From assembly GCA_017483735.1 (NCBI GenBank), contig JAFUVF010000005.1, forward strand, positions 1-63,408: a stretch of 63,408 nt of DNA. The letters run 5' to 3'. This stretch comes from Lachnospiraceae bacterium. GTDB lineage: Bacteria > Bacillota > Clostridia > Lachnospirales > Lachnospiraceae. Under the pieces are notes generated by a model. It worked only from the letters and a program-made list of their open reading frames with translations. It did not search any database and was not told where the DNA came from. Position 1 is the first letter of the stretch. Each line of letters begins with the position of its first letter. This document shows positions 17,804 to 26,265 of the stretch, in pieces. Position numbers and translations under genes: made by a program.

Positions 17804-19128
17804 CAGCGCACCTCCATATCAGAGTGGAGTGCACTTTTAAGAAGATCATAGCTTGATCGGTATGATTTTAGCTTGTCCTTATCATAACCAATACGATAAA
17901 AAGAAAAATCTTCAGGACAATCTTTTAGACCTTCTATAGCGCCCATAATACTTTCATAACTGTGTGTCGTAGCAATTACCTGACAGTTATATTCACGACT
18001 GACAGCAGATATTATCTTCCATAAATCACTATACATAGAGTAGTGGAATCCCGTATCTATCTCATCAACTAGTAAAATGCCATTTTCAGCATCCATTATG
18101 CTTAAAATAATATACAACAGTTTATTTATTCCATCTCCAGAAAACTGAATCGGAAGTAGCTTTTTATTTGTATTAACATATAGCTGTGGCATACCATTTA
18201 TAGATAAAGTAACAATATCGTTTATAGTTGGATCAATTCTGTTCAGGAATCCTATCAATCTCTCTTTTTCACCATTAATCTCTGCTTTACCCATACGATC
18301 AAGAATTGCCTGATCAGTTCTGACAAAATTATTATTTACAAACGATGTATAAGTAAGCTGCACAAGCTGCTTATCCCCGTTATCGCCAGCTATCTCACGA
18401 AGTATCCCATTTTCATTTGCACTATAATGACCGGTTTCAGAGTAATCAACGGATCCCTCTACATTGAATTCAAATCGCAAAGTATAATTTCTTTTCGCAG
18501 AAGATTGAAAGCTCCCAGCCACATTTTTAGGGATTCCGCCATTCAAAGCAGGTATATAGTTTTCATCTTTCGTATATGATAAAGTAAGGGTATCTTCCTG
18601 TCGTTTCGCCTGAATCCTAATAGCATTATCGGGATTCATCTGGTAAAAGAGAGGTTCCCAAAGCGCAGTCCCATTTGTTGGAAAACTTAATCCCCGAAAA
18701 GCATTCATCCGAGTAAAGGAATCCGGAGAAAGATGATCCATCATAAAAAAAACCGCTTCCAATACAGAACTTTTTCCGACGTTATTATTTCCAGACAGTA
18801 GTACAATACGACGCATATCTTTAATACTTAGTTCACGAATACCTCTGAAATTCTCAATATTCAGATTGTTGAGCATATCAATCATTCTCCTGCTTTTCGT
18901 TTCCTTTTTTCCCTGCTCAACACCAAAGATGTCAAAATACTTTTTGTTGGGGTACATCATACCTGGCTGCTCAGGGATCACTTTTCCAATAGAAACTCTG
19001 TTATCTATACTCCGTTTTTTTTTGTTATCCCACTTTGAAGCATTGGACCAATATACATATCCGTTTTTTTGAATGTGCAATTTGCCGCAATCCGGGATAT
19101 TGACAGGTTCATATTGACCTACATACAT
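17803..19128 (-). CDS. AAA family ATPase with transposase-like N-terminus
   Basis: 441 residues. From about residue 85 it is an AAA_15/AAA_21 (RloA/OLD-like) ATPase: NLNIENFRGIREL, Walker A LLSGNNNVGKSSV, and Walker B GILLVDEIDTGFHYSM followed by VIATTHSYE. The first 80 residues differ completely and resemble the N-terminus of IS1634/IS4-like transposases (pattern Y-V-Y-W..W-D-x-x-x-K-R..R-V-x-I-G-K..M-Y-P-N-x-x-Y-F). Inside the gene, AGGAG stands 10 bases before an in-frame ATG at 18876, the natural ATPase start, so two products are possible. With the coupled Toprim gene it forms a two-gene module of the kind known from PARIS- and AbiL-like defence systems. Confidence 0.72.
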   Translation of the reverse strand: MYVGQYEPVNIPDCGKLHIQKNGYVYWSNASKWDNKKKRSIDNRVSIGKVIPEQPGMMYPNKKYFDIFGVEQGKKETKSRRMIDMLNNLNIENFRGIRELSIKDMRRIVLLSGNNNVGKSSVLEAVFFMMDHLSPDSFTRMNAFRGLSFPTNGTALWEPLFYQMNPDNAIRIQAKRQEDTLTLSYTKDENYIPALNGGIPKNVAGSFQSSAKRNYTLRFEFNVEGSVDYSETGHYSANENGILREIAGDNGDKQLVQLTYTSFVNNNFVRTDQAILDRMGKAEINGEKERLIGFLNRIDPTINDIVTLSINGMPQLYVNTNKKLLPIQFSGDGINKLLYIILSIMDAENGILLVDEIDTGFHYSMYSDLWKIISAVSREYNCQVIATTHSYESIMGAIEGLKDCPEDFSFYRIGYDKDKLKSYRSSYDLLKSALHSDMEVR

Positions 19129-19171
19129 AAACTATCCTCGCTGTTTGCTACAATTCTCCTTTTTAAATAAA

Positions 19172-19199
19172 ATTATACTCTGTTTTCGCATTATGTCAA
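19172..19199 (-). promoter_or_regulatory. Strong promoter of the ATPase/Toprim pair
   Basis: On the minus strand, TTGACA (19199-19194) and TATAAT (19177-19172) are separated by 16 bases: both hexamers are perfect consensus. Transcription would begin near 19165. GAGGAT lies 7 bases before the ATG at 19128. Such a strong unregulated promoter suits a transposase gene, in line with the transposase-like N-terminus of the ATPase. Confidence 0.75.
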
Positions 19200-19231
19200 T
19201 GTATTCATAGTATAATTTTAGAGATCTATTT

Positions 19232-19250
19232 CCCCACCATTTTGGTGGGG
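19232..19250 (+). terminator. Terminator-like hairpin between divergent genes
   Basis: CCCCACCA at 19232-19239 pairs with TGGTGGGG at 19243-19250 around a 3-base loop, followed by ATTTTCTTTTT on the plus strand. It looks like a Rho-independent terminator, yet no plus-strand gene precedes it; TATAAT at 19211-19216 lies only 16 bases upstream. It may end a very short transcript, insulate the XRE gene, or be a relic of a lost neighbour. Nothing else is recognised between 19129 and 19369. Confidence 0.6.
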
Positions 19251-19369
19251 ATTTTCTTTTTCGGATTCTGTTATGATAAGGAAGAAATCAGAAAGGTTTA
19301 CGCAGCGTAATCAAAAAGTGATTTGCTATTGATGTTTCCGACCTATACTATTTAAGATGAGGCGGAGCA

Positions 19370-19687
19370 ATGAGGGACAAGATAACCCTTGGTCAGTTCC
19401 TTTCAAAGCGAAGAAAGTATATGAGGCTGACACAGGAGGAGCTGGCTGAGAAAGTCAATGTTTCAAAGTCTGCAATAGCTAAATGGGAGACGGATGCAGG
19501 ATTGCCGGACAGAGATAATCTCCTTAGACTATCCAAGGTAATGAATGTATCGTTAGACGAGCTCCACAGAATTATCGACAATGCAGAGGCAGAGGATATT
19601 GACTTCAAAATCAACATTACCCCGGAGGTAATAGCCGTGTTGGAGTCCTATGGATATAAGGTTATAAGACCCGGGGAGGAAAGGTAA
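19370..19687 (+). CDS. XRE family transcriptional regulator
   Basis: 105 residues. The N-terminal 60 residues are a classic Cro/C1-type helix-turn-helix (LGQFLSKRRKYMRLTQEELAEKVNVSKSAIAKWETDAGLPDRDNLLRLSKVMNVSLDEL). The short C-terminal part is acidic and then basic, with no ligand domain. A GGCGGA ribosome site precedes the ATG. Followed 12 bases later by a lipoprotein gene, whose expression it may control. It is divergent from the ATPase/Toprim pair and could also regulate that. Confidence 0.8.
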   Translation: MRDKITLGQFLSKRRKYMRLTQEELAEKVNVSKSAIAKWETDAGLPDRDNLLRLSKVMNVSLDELHRIIDNAEAEDIDFKINITPEVIAVLESYGYKVIRPGEER

Positions 19688-19699
19688 GGAGGAAGGGAA

Positions 19700-20818
19700 A
19701 TGAGGAAAAGGATAATATGTGTAATTATAGCGGTAATTTGCACGATAGGGCTTGCATCATGCGGAGTTCCCAAGACAATACTTGATTATGGAGATGCGGA
19801 AGCTTTTGAGGCAGCGCTAAATAATGGAGAGAATCTTGAAGGCAAGACGGTTCAATTTATAGCAGCGGAGCTCCATCCGCAATCACTATACGGATATGAT
19901 ATTTGGGCAGGGGAGCATTTGAATTTTATTTCAAGTAAAAACCCTGATATAAAAGTGGGGGATGCAGTCACAGTCAAAATTGACAGTGTGGATAGTATTT
20001 TGGGTTCATGGATAATAAGCTATGAAATTATCGAGAATGCCGAAATTGGAAGCACAACGATTACTTCCAAATCCGCTGACAGCGGATTGAACGGGACAGA
20101 TGAGGAAAATGCAAGTAAGAGCGAAACATCCGGTGAAAACGTATGGACGGGCGCATCAACGGAGGGCGATTCGGCAAAAACGGAAGAAAGCATTGAACAG
20201 TATACGGATATAAGTGAAATAATAGAATTTGTGGACTCAAATATATACGCATTTAAAGGCTATTTCGGCGAGCCGACCGTAAGCGCCTATGTTGCGGTAA
20301 AAAACATAAGCAATACGAATATTAAATTTACAATGCCACGCTTTGATTATGAAGATAATGACGGAAAGCTTTTGGCGGTGGATGAATATGTGCAATGTAT
20401 ACCGGAAGTGATAAAGCCCGGACAAACGGGATATATATACTCATATTATTATGATTTGTCCGGAATTGATTTGTCAAACGGGCTTGCATTTAAGCCGGAC
20501 GCAAAGGTTGAGGAAGCGAGCAGGTTTTATGAAATTGAAGTAAGCGATATAAGTGTTAAGAAAAATGAATATGGCTTGGATATATCCGTAATCGGAAGAG
20601 GAACCAATAATACCGAAAAAAATATAGAATTAGCAACCCCAAGCGCTGTTTTCTATAATTCGGAGGATGAAGTAATGGGATTTTGCTACGGGATAGAATC
20701 CTTTTCCGCCGGGCAGACCAAATCATTTGAAATATCCGGAGATTTACTGACCGAAAATATGAACACATCCGATGTCGCTACGGTAAAGGTATATATACAG
20801 GGGGATTATTTTTATTAA
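19700..20818 (+). CDS. Secreted lipoprotein, FxLYD-like, function unknown
   Basis: 372 residues with a signal peptide and lipobox GLASC. An N-terminal domain (about 30-115) looks like a small beta domain (EGKTVQFIAAELHPQSLYGYDIW, VGDAVTVKIDSV), then a low-complexity Ser/Glu/Thr linker (about 120-165), then two beta-rich repeats (about 170-270 and 275-370) with the pattern of extracellular DUF5067/FxLYD domains (YVAVKNISNTNIKF, SVIGRGTNNTEKNIEL). GGAGGAAGGG precedes the ATG. It likely shares a transcript with the XRE gene. I cannot assign a function. Confidence 0.6.
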   Translation: MRKRIICVIIAVICTIGLASCGVPKTILDYGDAEAFEAALNNGENLEGKTVQFIAAELHPQSLYGYDIWAGEHLNFISSKNPDIKVGDAVTVKIDSVDSILGSWIISYEIIENAEIGSTTITSKSADSGLNGTDEENASKSETSGENVWTGASTEGDSAKTEESIEQYTDISEIIEFVDSNIYAFKGYFGEPTVSAYVAVKNISNTNIKFTMPRFDYEDNDGKLLAVDEYVQCIPEVIKPGQTGYIYSYYYDLSGIDLSNGLAFKPDAKVEEASRFYEIEVSDISVKKNEYGLDISVIGRGTNNTEKNIELATPSAVFYNSEDEVMGFCYGIESFSAGQTKSFEISGDLLTENMNTSDVATVKVYIQGDYFY

Positions 20819-20849
20819 TCTTTTGATATCGGTAAATACAGATTAAGAT

Positions 20850-20893
20850 GAATGGGGAAATGGGAATCATTTCCTCTATTCATTTATATATTT
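20850..20893 (+). terminator. Probable Rho-independent terminator
   Basis: GAATGGGGAAATG (20850-20862) pairs with CATTTCCTCTATTC (20868-20881) with one bulge and a short loop, followed by an AT-rich stretch ATTTATATATTTT. It lies 31 bases after the lipoprotein stop codon, so it should end the XRE/lipoprotein transcript. Confidence 0.65.
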
Positions 20894-21245
20894 TAATATA
20901 GTATGCTGATTAAAAGGAATGCTACTTTATTCGAGTGATGAAGGTAAAGAGGCGGAATAAGTTAGGGATGAAAATGAAGTTCAAATGTGATAAAATTCAA
21001 AATTAAGTGGATGATGCCTATATGGACGATGTAGGTATGAATCAATCACAGAGATAGAAAAGCTGAAAGCCAGACTGGGATACTACTATGACAACCCGGA
21101 AGTATAAGCACGGAAGGAGAAGGTAATCATTCGGTGTAAGAAATATAACACAATAGACGATACAGATTATGATGCGCAGTATGCCAAGTTTAAGGAGATG
21201 TCTGGAAGTGTCAACGGATAGATTGAGATCAACAAACTATATCCA
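20894..21245 (+). other. Non-coding stretch with a degenerate reading frame
   Basis: No intact gene. Between about 21040 and 21225 a broken reading frame can be followed across two stops: pieces such as EIEKLKARLGYYYDNPE and RCKKYNTIDDTDYDAQYAKF look protein-like, so this is probably the wreck of an accessory gene of unknown family. It marks the boundary before the accessory block starting at 21268. No clear promoter for that block was found here. Confidence 0.4.
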
Positions 21246-21267
21246 ATGAAGCAAGGAGGGCGATTAT

Positions 21268-23682
21268 ATGGCCTACAGTGCAGAATTATATATGCACGAA
21301 TTAGATAAAAAGGCATTTGACGCTTTAAACACTTTTCCGAGGTTGGTTAAGCTGAGGGAGGCTTATAGTGCAAACTATGACGAGAAAGCAGCCAAATATC
21401 AGTTTTTATCATCGGCCATTAGGTTAAGCAAGAACCAAATGCCGGAAGTCTATAATTTACTGCCACCAATATGTGAAAAACTGGATATAAACGTACCAGA
21501 ACTGTACTATATCAAGTCTAAAGAAATGAACGCAGCTACAATGGGTAGCACCACTCCTTATGTATATGTTACCTCGAAGATGGTAGATAAGTTGCCTTTG
21601 GAGTTATTATCAAGTGTACTGGCTCATGAATGTGGACATATAGCGTGTAGACATTCGTTGTACCATTCGATCGCGGGACTACTGGTGAATGGAATTGAAA
21701 ATAGTTCATTCAATGATTTGCTCCCGATTAGGAAATTGCTCACACCTAATCTGATTAGGGCACTACTGTTTTGGGATAGATGCAGTGAATTGTCAGCAGA
21801 CAGAGCTGCAGTCCTATGTGATGGAACTGCTGATAAGACAATAGATGTTCTTTTAAGGGTGCATGGCTATGGAGAGAATGTAAATAGAGAAGAGTTTTTG
21901 AAACAGGCGATGGATTTACGTGATTTTGTAAATTCATCTAATGCAAATAAGGTCTTTGAGCAGATGATGGTACAGGGAGAGAGCCACCCGAGGATGGCTA
22001 CCCGTGTATATGAGTGTTATGAGTGGTCAAAGTCTGATAGATATAAGGGAATCGTAGATGGTACTTATACCATAGAAATGAAGAAGACAGATGATGAAGC
22101 AGATGTGCAGGAGGAAGAAGTTCTCGCAGCGGATGTTAATATTGAAGCACATAATAAGCCAAATGGGGAAAAGGTAGATTCCTCTGATATCACATTTGAT
22201 GTAGATGCCGCACTTAATGCAGTAAACAGTGAATTGAACAGATACACGAATCGTGCTGAAGGGATAGATTACTTCATTGGAATTGTCAGTGGTATATTTG
22301 CAGGTATTATTGATGCGACCTTCGTCGGTGAAATAAATATAACAAATTCCGAAATCGGACTATCACATCAGCAGGTAAATAATTTTATTCAGGAATATGC
22401 CAAATCAAGAGGTTTAGGCGGAGACAGGTTAAAAGATGCAATAAGTGATTTAGAGCAGGCATTTAAGGTTGCACAGGACAATGTCTGGAAAGGTGCAGGC
22501 ATAGGGGTGTCAGCGAAAAATCACCATCTTGCAGACCTTGCGCATCATCCTACTCCGGTGGGACTTCTGTCATCTATAATTGTACAGTTCTTGCGGATAG
22601 GAACATTTGTTAATAAAGAAGGCGAATGGCATTTCATCTTTGTAAAGCCGTCCGCTGACGATATAGTAGAGATACTGGCTCCGGCAGTATTGACAGGACT
22701 TCTTAACTGGCTTGTGGTTGTTGCTGAAAAAAAATATGAAGATGATTACGAGAAAGAAGTACCCGAACTCGTACATAAGGTAGCACACATTGTTTCTTCT
22801 ACGCCTATCATATTAGAGATAGCAAAATGTGCTGATAATTGGTTTGGACATCTCGTTAGTGATATGGGTGGCTCAAAAAACACTGCAGGCGGCGGAATGG
22901 GCATTCCGGGAGTCTTTGTTTCGTTTCTCTATGAGATTGCAGCACTTCCGATACTTAAGGATTCTGGACTTCCTGCATTTGTTAACGATTTATACGAGAA
23001 TCATAAGCTTGATCTTCGTCATGAACTTGTACTATATAAGTCTCTTGGCAGGCAGGCAATACCAGTTGCATTTAATGAAATCTATGCGAGGTTGTTCTTC
23101 TTCCTCATACACCTTGAGGGTGAGATTATAGATCATAAAGGGGTAAAGGGGATCGACTGGAGTCATGTAATACCATTTAGAAACCGTACTATGGACCGTG
23201 TGATGATGGTGGCAAGCATGACTTTCAATGTTGCAGATACTGTGGATGCAGCAGCTCATGCTGCGATTGAGTCATGCGGCAGTTGGATTGTTTTCTCCGG
23301 AAAATTTGTTGCAAGATACAATTATGTCGGTGCCGGAAGAGCAGCACTTGCAATTGTAAAAGAAATCTCGAATGAGAAAAAAGAAGCAGAATTGATTCAT
23401 GAAAAACTGCTTCTTACGCAGATTAAGACAAGGTCTGTAGTAGAGCAGGTTGAACGATATAAGGTATTGCTCGAGGAGAAGATTGCCGGATTCCTCGCAG
23501 AGGATATCACGGAATTTATGGATGGATTTGACTATATTAAACAGGGCTTTAATAGCGGAGATTCTGATCTGGTAATTAAAGGGAATGTAGTTATCCAGCG
23601 TGTTTTGGGAAGAGAACCTCAATTTACCAACCAAATGGAATTCGATGAACTAATGGAATCAGATGTTGCGCTGGTGCTTTAA
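21268..23682 (+). CDS. M48-type zinc metallopeptidase with large C-terminal region
   Basis: 804 residues. Residues about 75-250 form an M48 peptidase core: HECGH at 120-124 gives the two zinc histidines and the catalytic Glu, and SELSADRA at about 172-179 provides the third ligand. Unlike HtpX or CAAX proteases there are no clear N-terminal membrane helices. Residues about 300-780 have glycine- and alanine-rich hydrophobic stretches (YFIGIVSGIFAGIIDATFVG, ILAPAVLTGLLNWLVVVAEK) of a type seen in uncharacterised Firmicute accessory proteins. AAGGAGG precedes the ATG. First gene of a long same-strand block; the TerB-like gene starts 12 bases after it. Confidence 0.72.
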   Translation: MAYSAELYMHELDKKAFDALNTFPRLVKLREAYSANYDEKAAKYQFLSSAIRLSKNQMPEVYNLLPPICEKLDINVPELYYIKSKEMNAATMGSTTPYVYVTSKMVDKLPLELLSSVLAHECGHIACRHSLYHSIAGLLVNGIENSSFNDLLPIRKLLTPNLIRALLFWDRCSELSADRAAVLCDGTADKTIDVLLRVHGYGENVNREEFLKQAMDLRDFVNSSNANKVFEQMMVQGESHPRMATRVYECYEWSKSDRYKGIVDGTYTIEMKKTDDEADVQEEEVLAADVNIEAHNKPNGEKVDSSDITFDVDAALNAVNSELNRYTNRAEGIDYFIGIVSGIFAGIIDATFVGEINITNSEIGLSHQQVNNFIQEYAKSRGLGGDRLKDAISDLEQAFKVAQDNVWKGAGIGVSAKNHHLADLAHHPTPVGLLSSIIVQFLRIGTFVNKEGEWHFIFVKPSADDIVEILAPAVLTGLLNWLVVVAEKKYEDDYEKEVPELVHKVAHIVSSTPIILEIAKCADNWFGHLVSDMGGSKNTAGGGMGIPGVFVSFLYEIAALPILKDSGLPAFVNDLYENHKLDLRHELVLYKSLGRQAIPVAFNEIYARLFFFLIHLEGEIIDHKGVKGIDWSHVIPFRNRTMDRVMMVASMTFNVADTVDAAAHAAIESCGSWIVFSGKFVARYNYVGAGRAALAIVKEISNEKKEAELIHEKLLLTQIKTRSVVEQVERYKVLLEEKIAGFLAEDITEFMDGFDYIKQGFNSGDSDLVIKGNVVIQRVLGREPQFTNQMEFDELMESDVALVL

Positions 23683-23694
23683 GGAGGATGGACG

Positions 23695-24534
23695 ATGGAC
23701 AAGAATGAGATGCAAGAGAAACTGAAAAATACTCTTCAGGGGGCTGCGGGCTCAATCAACAATGCTATGCAGAATATGAAGATCCCGGACATAAAGTTGC
23801 CAGAACAGGTGACAGGCATATTCAAAAAGAAGGAATCGGTGCAGAATGGTGATGATTCAAATGTGGATGTTGCTGAGAAAGAGGAAATAACCGCTGAGCA
23901 GAATACGACAGACCTGGACGTGGGAGAGAAAGCATCTGTACAAGCTGAATCGCAAGCACCAAAGAGTGAAGAAAATGTTATAAGAGCAATTTCAACAAAA
24001 AATGCTATCAAGGTATTTTATTACATGATAGCTGTGAATGGAGAATTCTCACATGAAGAGGAGGAGAAGTTCGATGAAATAGGTAAACAAATTGATCCCA
24101 ATTTTTCTGAGAGCAAGGATGGTATCATTGCTGAGTGTAAAGAACAGATTGCGAAGGTAATCGACTCGGATGATTACTATGATGTTATACAGGATGGAGT
24201 AGAGGAGTCTATTCTAATTCCCGATGTAACTGCGGATAGCTTTATTACACCAAAACTGCTTGTTTGGGACTTGCTGACGATTGCCTACAGCGATGAGCAA
24301 TATGATGAAAAGGAACGTAAGTTGCTTAAGTATATCGTTCGTAAGTTCAATATTGATTCAACTATATTTCTTGAGATGGAGAATTCGTTACAGACCTTGA
24401 TGGATATTGAGAAAGAAACAAACCGGATAAAGACAACAAACAGACCATATTTGACGATTGAAGCTCAGGTAAATGAACTTGCTGATCGAAGAAATATTAT
24501 TTTTGAGAGCGTCAAAGATCTCGTTATGCTGTAA
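23695..24534 (+). CDS. TerB-like domain protein
   Basis: 279 residues. The first 100 are low-complexity (an amphipathic start, KLKNTLQGAAGSINNAMQNM, then an acidic Glu/Thr/Gln-rich linker). Residues about 105-245 look like a TerB helical domain: YYMIAVNGEFSHEEEEKFDEIGKQI and, in the second half, LLTIAYSDEQYDEKERKLLKYIVRKF carry the D/E-rich turns that bind metal in tellurite-resistance TerB. A good GGAGG precedes the start. It sits between a membrane-associated protease and a glycine-rich membrane protein, which agrees with the membrane-linked role proposed for TerB proteins. Confidence 0.62.
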   Translation: MDKNEMQEKLKNTLQGAAGSINNAMQNMKIPDIKLPEQVTGIFKKKESVQNGDDSNVDVAEKEEITAEQNTTDLDVGEKASVQAESQAPKSEENVIRAISTKNAIKVFYYMIAVNGEFSHEEEEKFDEIGKQIDPNFSESKDGIIAECKEQIAKVIDSDDYYDVIQDGVEESILIPDVTADSFITPKLLVWDLLTIAYSDEQYDEKERKLLKYIVRKFNIDSTIFLEMENSLQTLMDIEKETNRIKTTNRPYLTIEAQVNELADRRNIIFESVKDLVML

Positions 24535-24546
24535 GGAGGAAAAGAT

Positions 24547-25563
24547 ATGCCATTACCTATATTATTTATTGGAGTAGCAGCGGCAACCGGAGCTTTTGGG
24601 GCTGGAAAAACCATTAAAGCAGGTGTCGATTCTTCTACCGCTAAGAAAATCAATAAAAATGCAAATGAGATAGTGGATGAGGCAACAAATTATCTCAATG
24701 AGCAGAGGCTTGCATGTGGACGATCTTTGAGTCAACTGGGAGAGGAAAAGCTGTTTATACTGAATACCAATATGACGGCGTTTCTGGATACATTTACGAA
24801 AATTAAGAATGTTGATTTTCGAGACAGTATTGGATTGGATGAGCTGAACAAACTGCATATAGCCCAAAAAGAGTTTGTGGAATTGAAAGACCTTGTGAAC
24901 TTTGCCGGTTCGCTTGCCGGAGGAGCGGTAGCAGGTATTGCCGGAGGTGCTTTAACGGCATTCGGAGCATACGGTGCTGCGCAGGCACTTGCAGTTGCCT
25001 CAACTGGTACGGCTATATCCACGCTAAGCGGTGCAGCGGCAACGAATGCGACGTTGGCATTCTTTGGAGGAGGGTCTCTTGCTGCCGGTGGACTGGGTAT
25101 GGCAGGAGGAACCGCAGTTCTTGGTGGTCTGGTTGCAGGACCTGCGCTTATGGTAATGGGACTTGTTGCCGGAGCTGCGGCAAAGAAAAGTCTGGAAAAA
25201 GCTCATACGAATCGCCTGGAAGCAATTCAAATTGCGGAACAGCTAAGTGTAGCTTCGAAACAGTGCGAAGCAATAAGACGAAGAACTTATATGTTTTATA
25301 ATCTTCTCGCCAGACTTGATTCATTTTTCTTACCGCTAATTTATAAGATGGAAGACATTGTGACATCGGAAGGCGATGATTATTCACAATATTCAAAAGA
25401 TTCAAAGAAGTGTATCGCATCATGTGCAAGCTTTGCGGTATCTATAAAAGGGGTTCTTGATACCCCTATTTTGGCTGAGGATGGTACCCTCACGGATGAA
25501 TCAGGAGAGCGGGCTATATCGACAAAGGAATTTATTGCTCATGTAGTATTATTGGAAGGCTAA
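24547..25563 (+). CDS. Glycine/alanine-rich membrane protein, function unknown
   Basis: 338 residues. A hydrophobic N-terminus (LPILFIGVAAATGAFGAGKTI) is followed by helices with a heptad feel, then a long Gly/Ala-rich hydrophobic region (about residues 120-218) with many G-x-x-x-G/A steps, then a helical C-terminal domain. The central region looks like two to four tightly packed membrane hairpins of the kind found in pore-forming or glycine-zipper proteins. AAGGAGG precedes the start. I recognise no family; a membrane-perturbing role is only a guess. Confidence 0.55.
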   Translation: MPLPILFIGVAAATGAFGAGKTIKAGVDSSTAKKINKNANEIVDEATNYLNEQRLACGRSLSQLGEEKLFILNTNMTAFLDTFTKIKNVDFRDSIGLDELNKLHIAQKEFVELKDLVNFAGSLAGGAVAGIAGGALTAFGAYGAAQALAVASTGTAISTLSGAAATNATLAFFGGGSLAAGGLGMAGGTAVLGGLVAGPALMVMGLVAGAAAKKSLEKAHTNRLEAIQIAEQLSVASKQCEAIRRRTYMFYNLLARLDSFFLPLIYKMEDIVTSEGDDYSQYSKDSKKCIASCASFAVSIKGVLDTPILAEDGTLTDESGERAISTKEFIAHVVLLEG

Positions 25564-25573
25564 GAGAAGACAT

Positions 25574-26224
25574 ATGGGATTCATAGGTGAAATAGCAAAA
25601 GAGGTGATTGTTGATGGTACGCTCGGAGTAGCTGCCACCGCTTTAGGCGCCATTGGCGAAAAACTTGATGAGGGCACCAGAAAACGTGAAGAAAAGAACA
25701 AGAAGAAAATAGCCAAGATTGCCAAGAATAGTAAGTACGCCAACTGTGAAATTTTGGCTATTGATGAAAACGGTGGCATACCAAAATACGAGATCAGGGG
25801 CTGCAATTCTCAGATTGAATTTGCAACTTTCACAAAGGGAAATGTTACTTCTATTCAGAACTTCCAGGGTCAGATTATTGCAACCGTTGTATCTGGAAAG
25901 ATGGAGAAGAAGGGGCATTTCTCAAAGACAAATTTTCATCAGATTATTCAGATGTACATTGCAGGTATGCAATATGGATTTGTTGAGACAAATTATTCAA
26001 ATGATAATCAGACGATTAAGGTGTCCACAAAAGATTGGAATCTGTGGTTTGGAGTAGATGAAAAGAAATGTGCGATAGATGATATTTTTTCTATTTCACC
26101 GCAACAAAAGGTGATGAGTAGAAACTATCTTCTGGAGTATGAGGATGAAGATAAGAAATTGGGTATCATACTTACCGCCATTGCTATAATGGAAGCAAGA
26201 AGACAGCTTGAGAAAGCCAGATAA
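25574..26224 (+). CDS. LURP-one/Tubby-C-like protein (tentative)
   Basis: 216 residues. After an amphipathic, lysine-rich N-terminus, residues about 55-200 read as repeated short beta strands with turns (CEILAIDENGGIPKYEIRGCNSQIEFATF, VTSIQNFQGQIIATVVSG, YGFVETNYSNDNQTIKVS) and end in a hydrophobic helix (LGIILTAIAIMEARRQ). This strand order and the buried C-terminal helix suggest the LURP-one-related/Tubby-like fold used for membrane lipid binding. The similarity is weak and unaided. It follows the Gly-rich protein by 10 bases. Confidence 0.42.
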   Translation: MGFIGEIAKEVIVDGTLGVAATALGAIGEKLDEGTRKREEKNKKKIAKIAKNSKYANCEILAIDENGGIPKYEIRGCNSQIEFATFTKGNVTSIQNFQGQIIATVVSGKMEKKGHFSKTNFHQIIQMYIAGMQYGFVETNYSNDNQTIKVSTKDWNLWFGVDEKKCAIDDIFSISPQQKVMSRNYLLEYEDEDKKLGIILTAIAIMEARRQLEKAR

Positions 26225-26265
26225 GTGCAATGGAGTTTGAAAAGTTTAGTGGAGGCCAGATTTAT

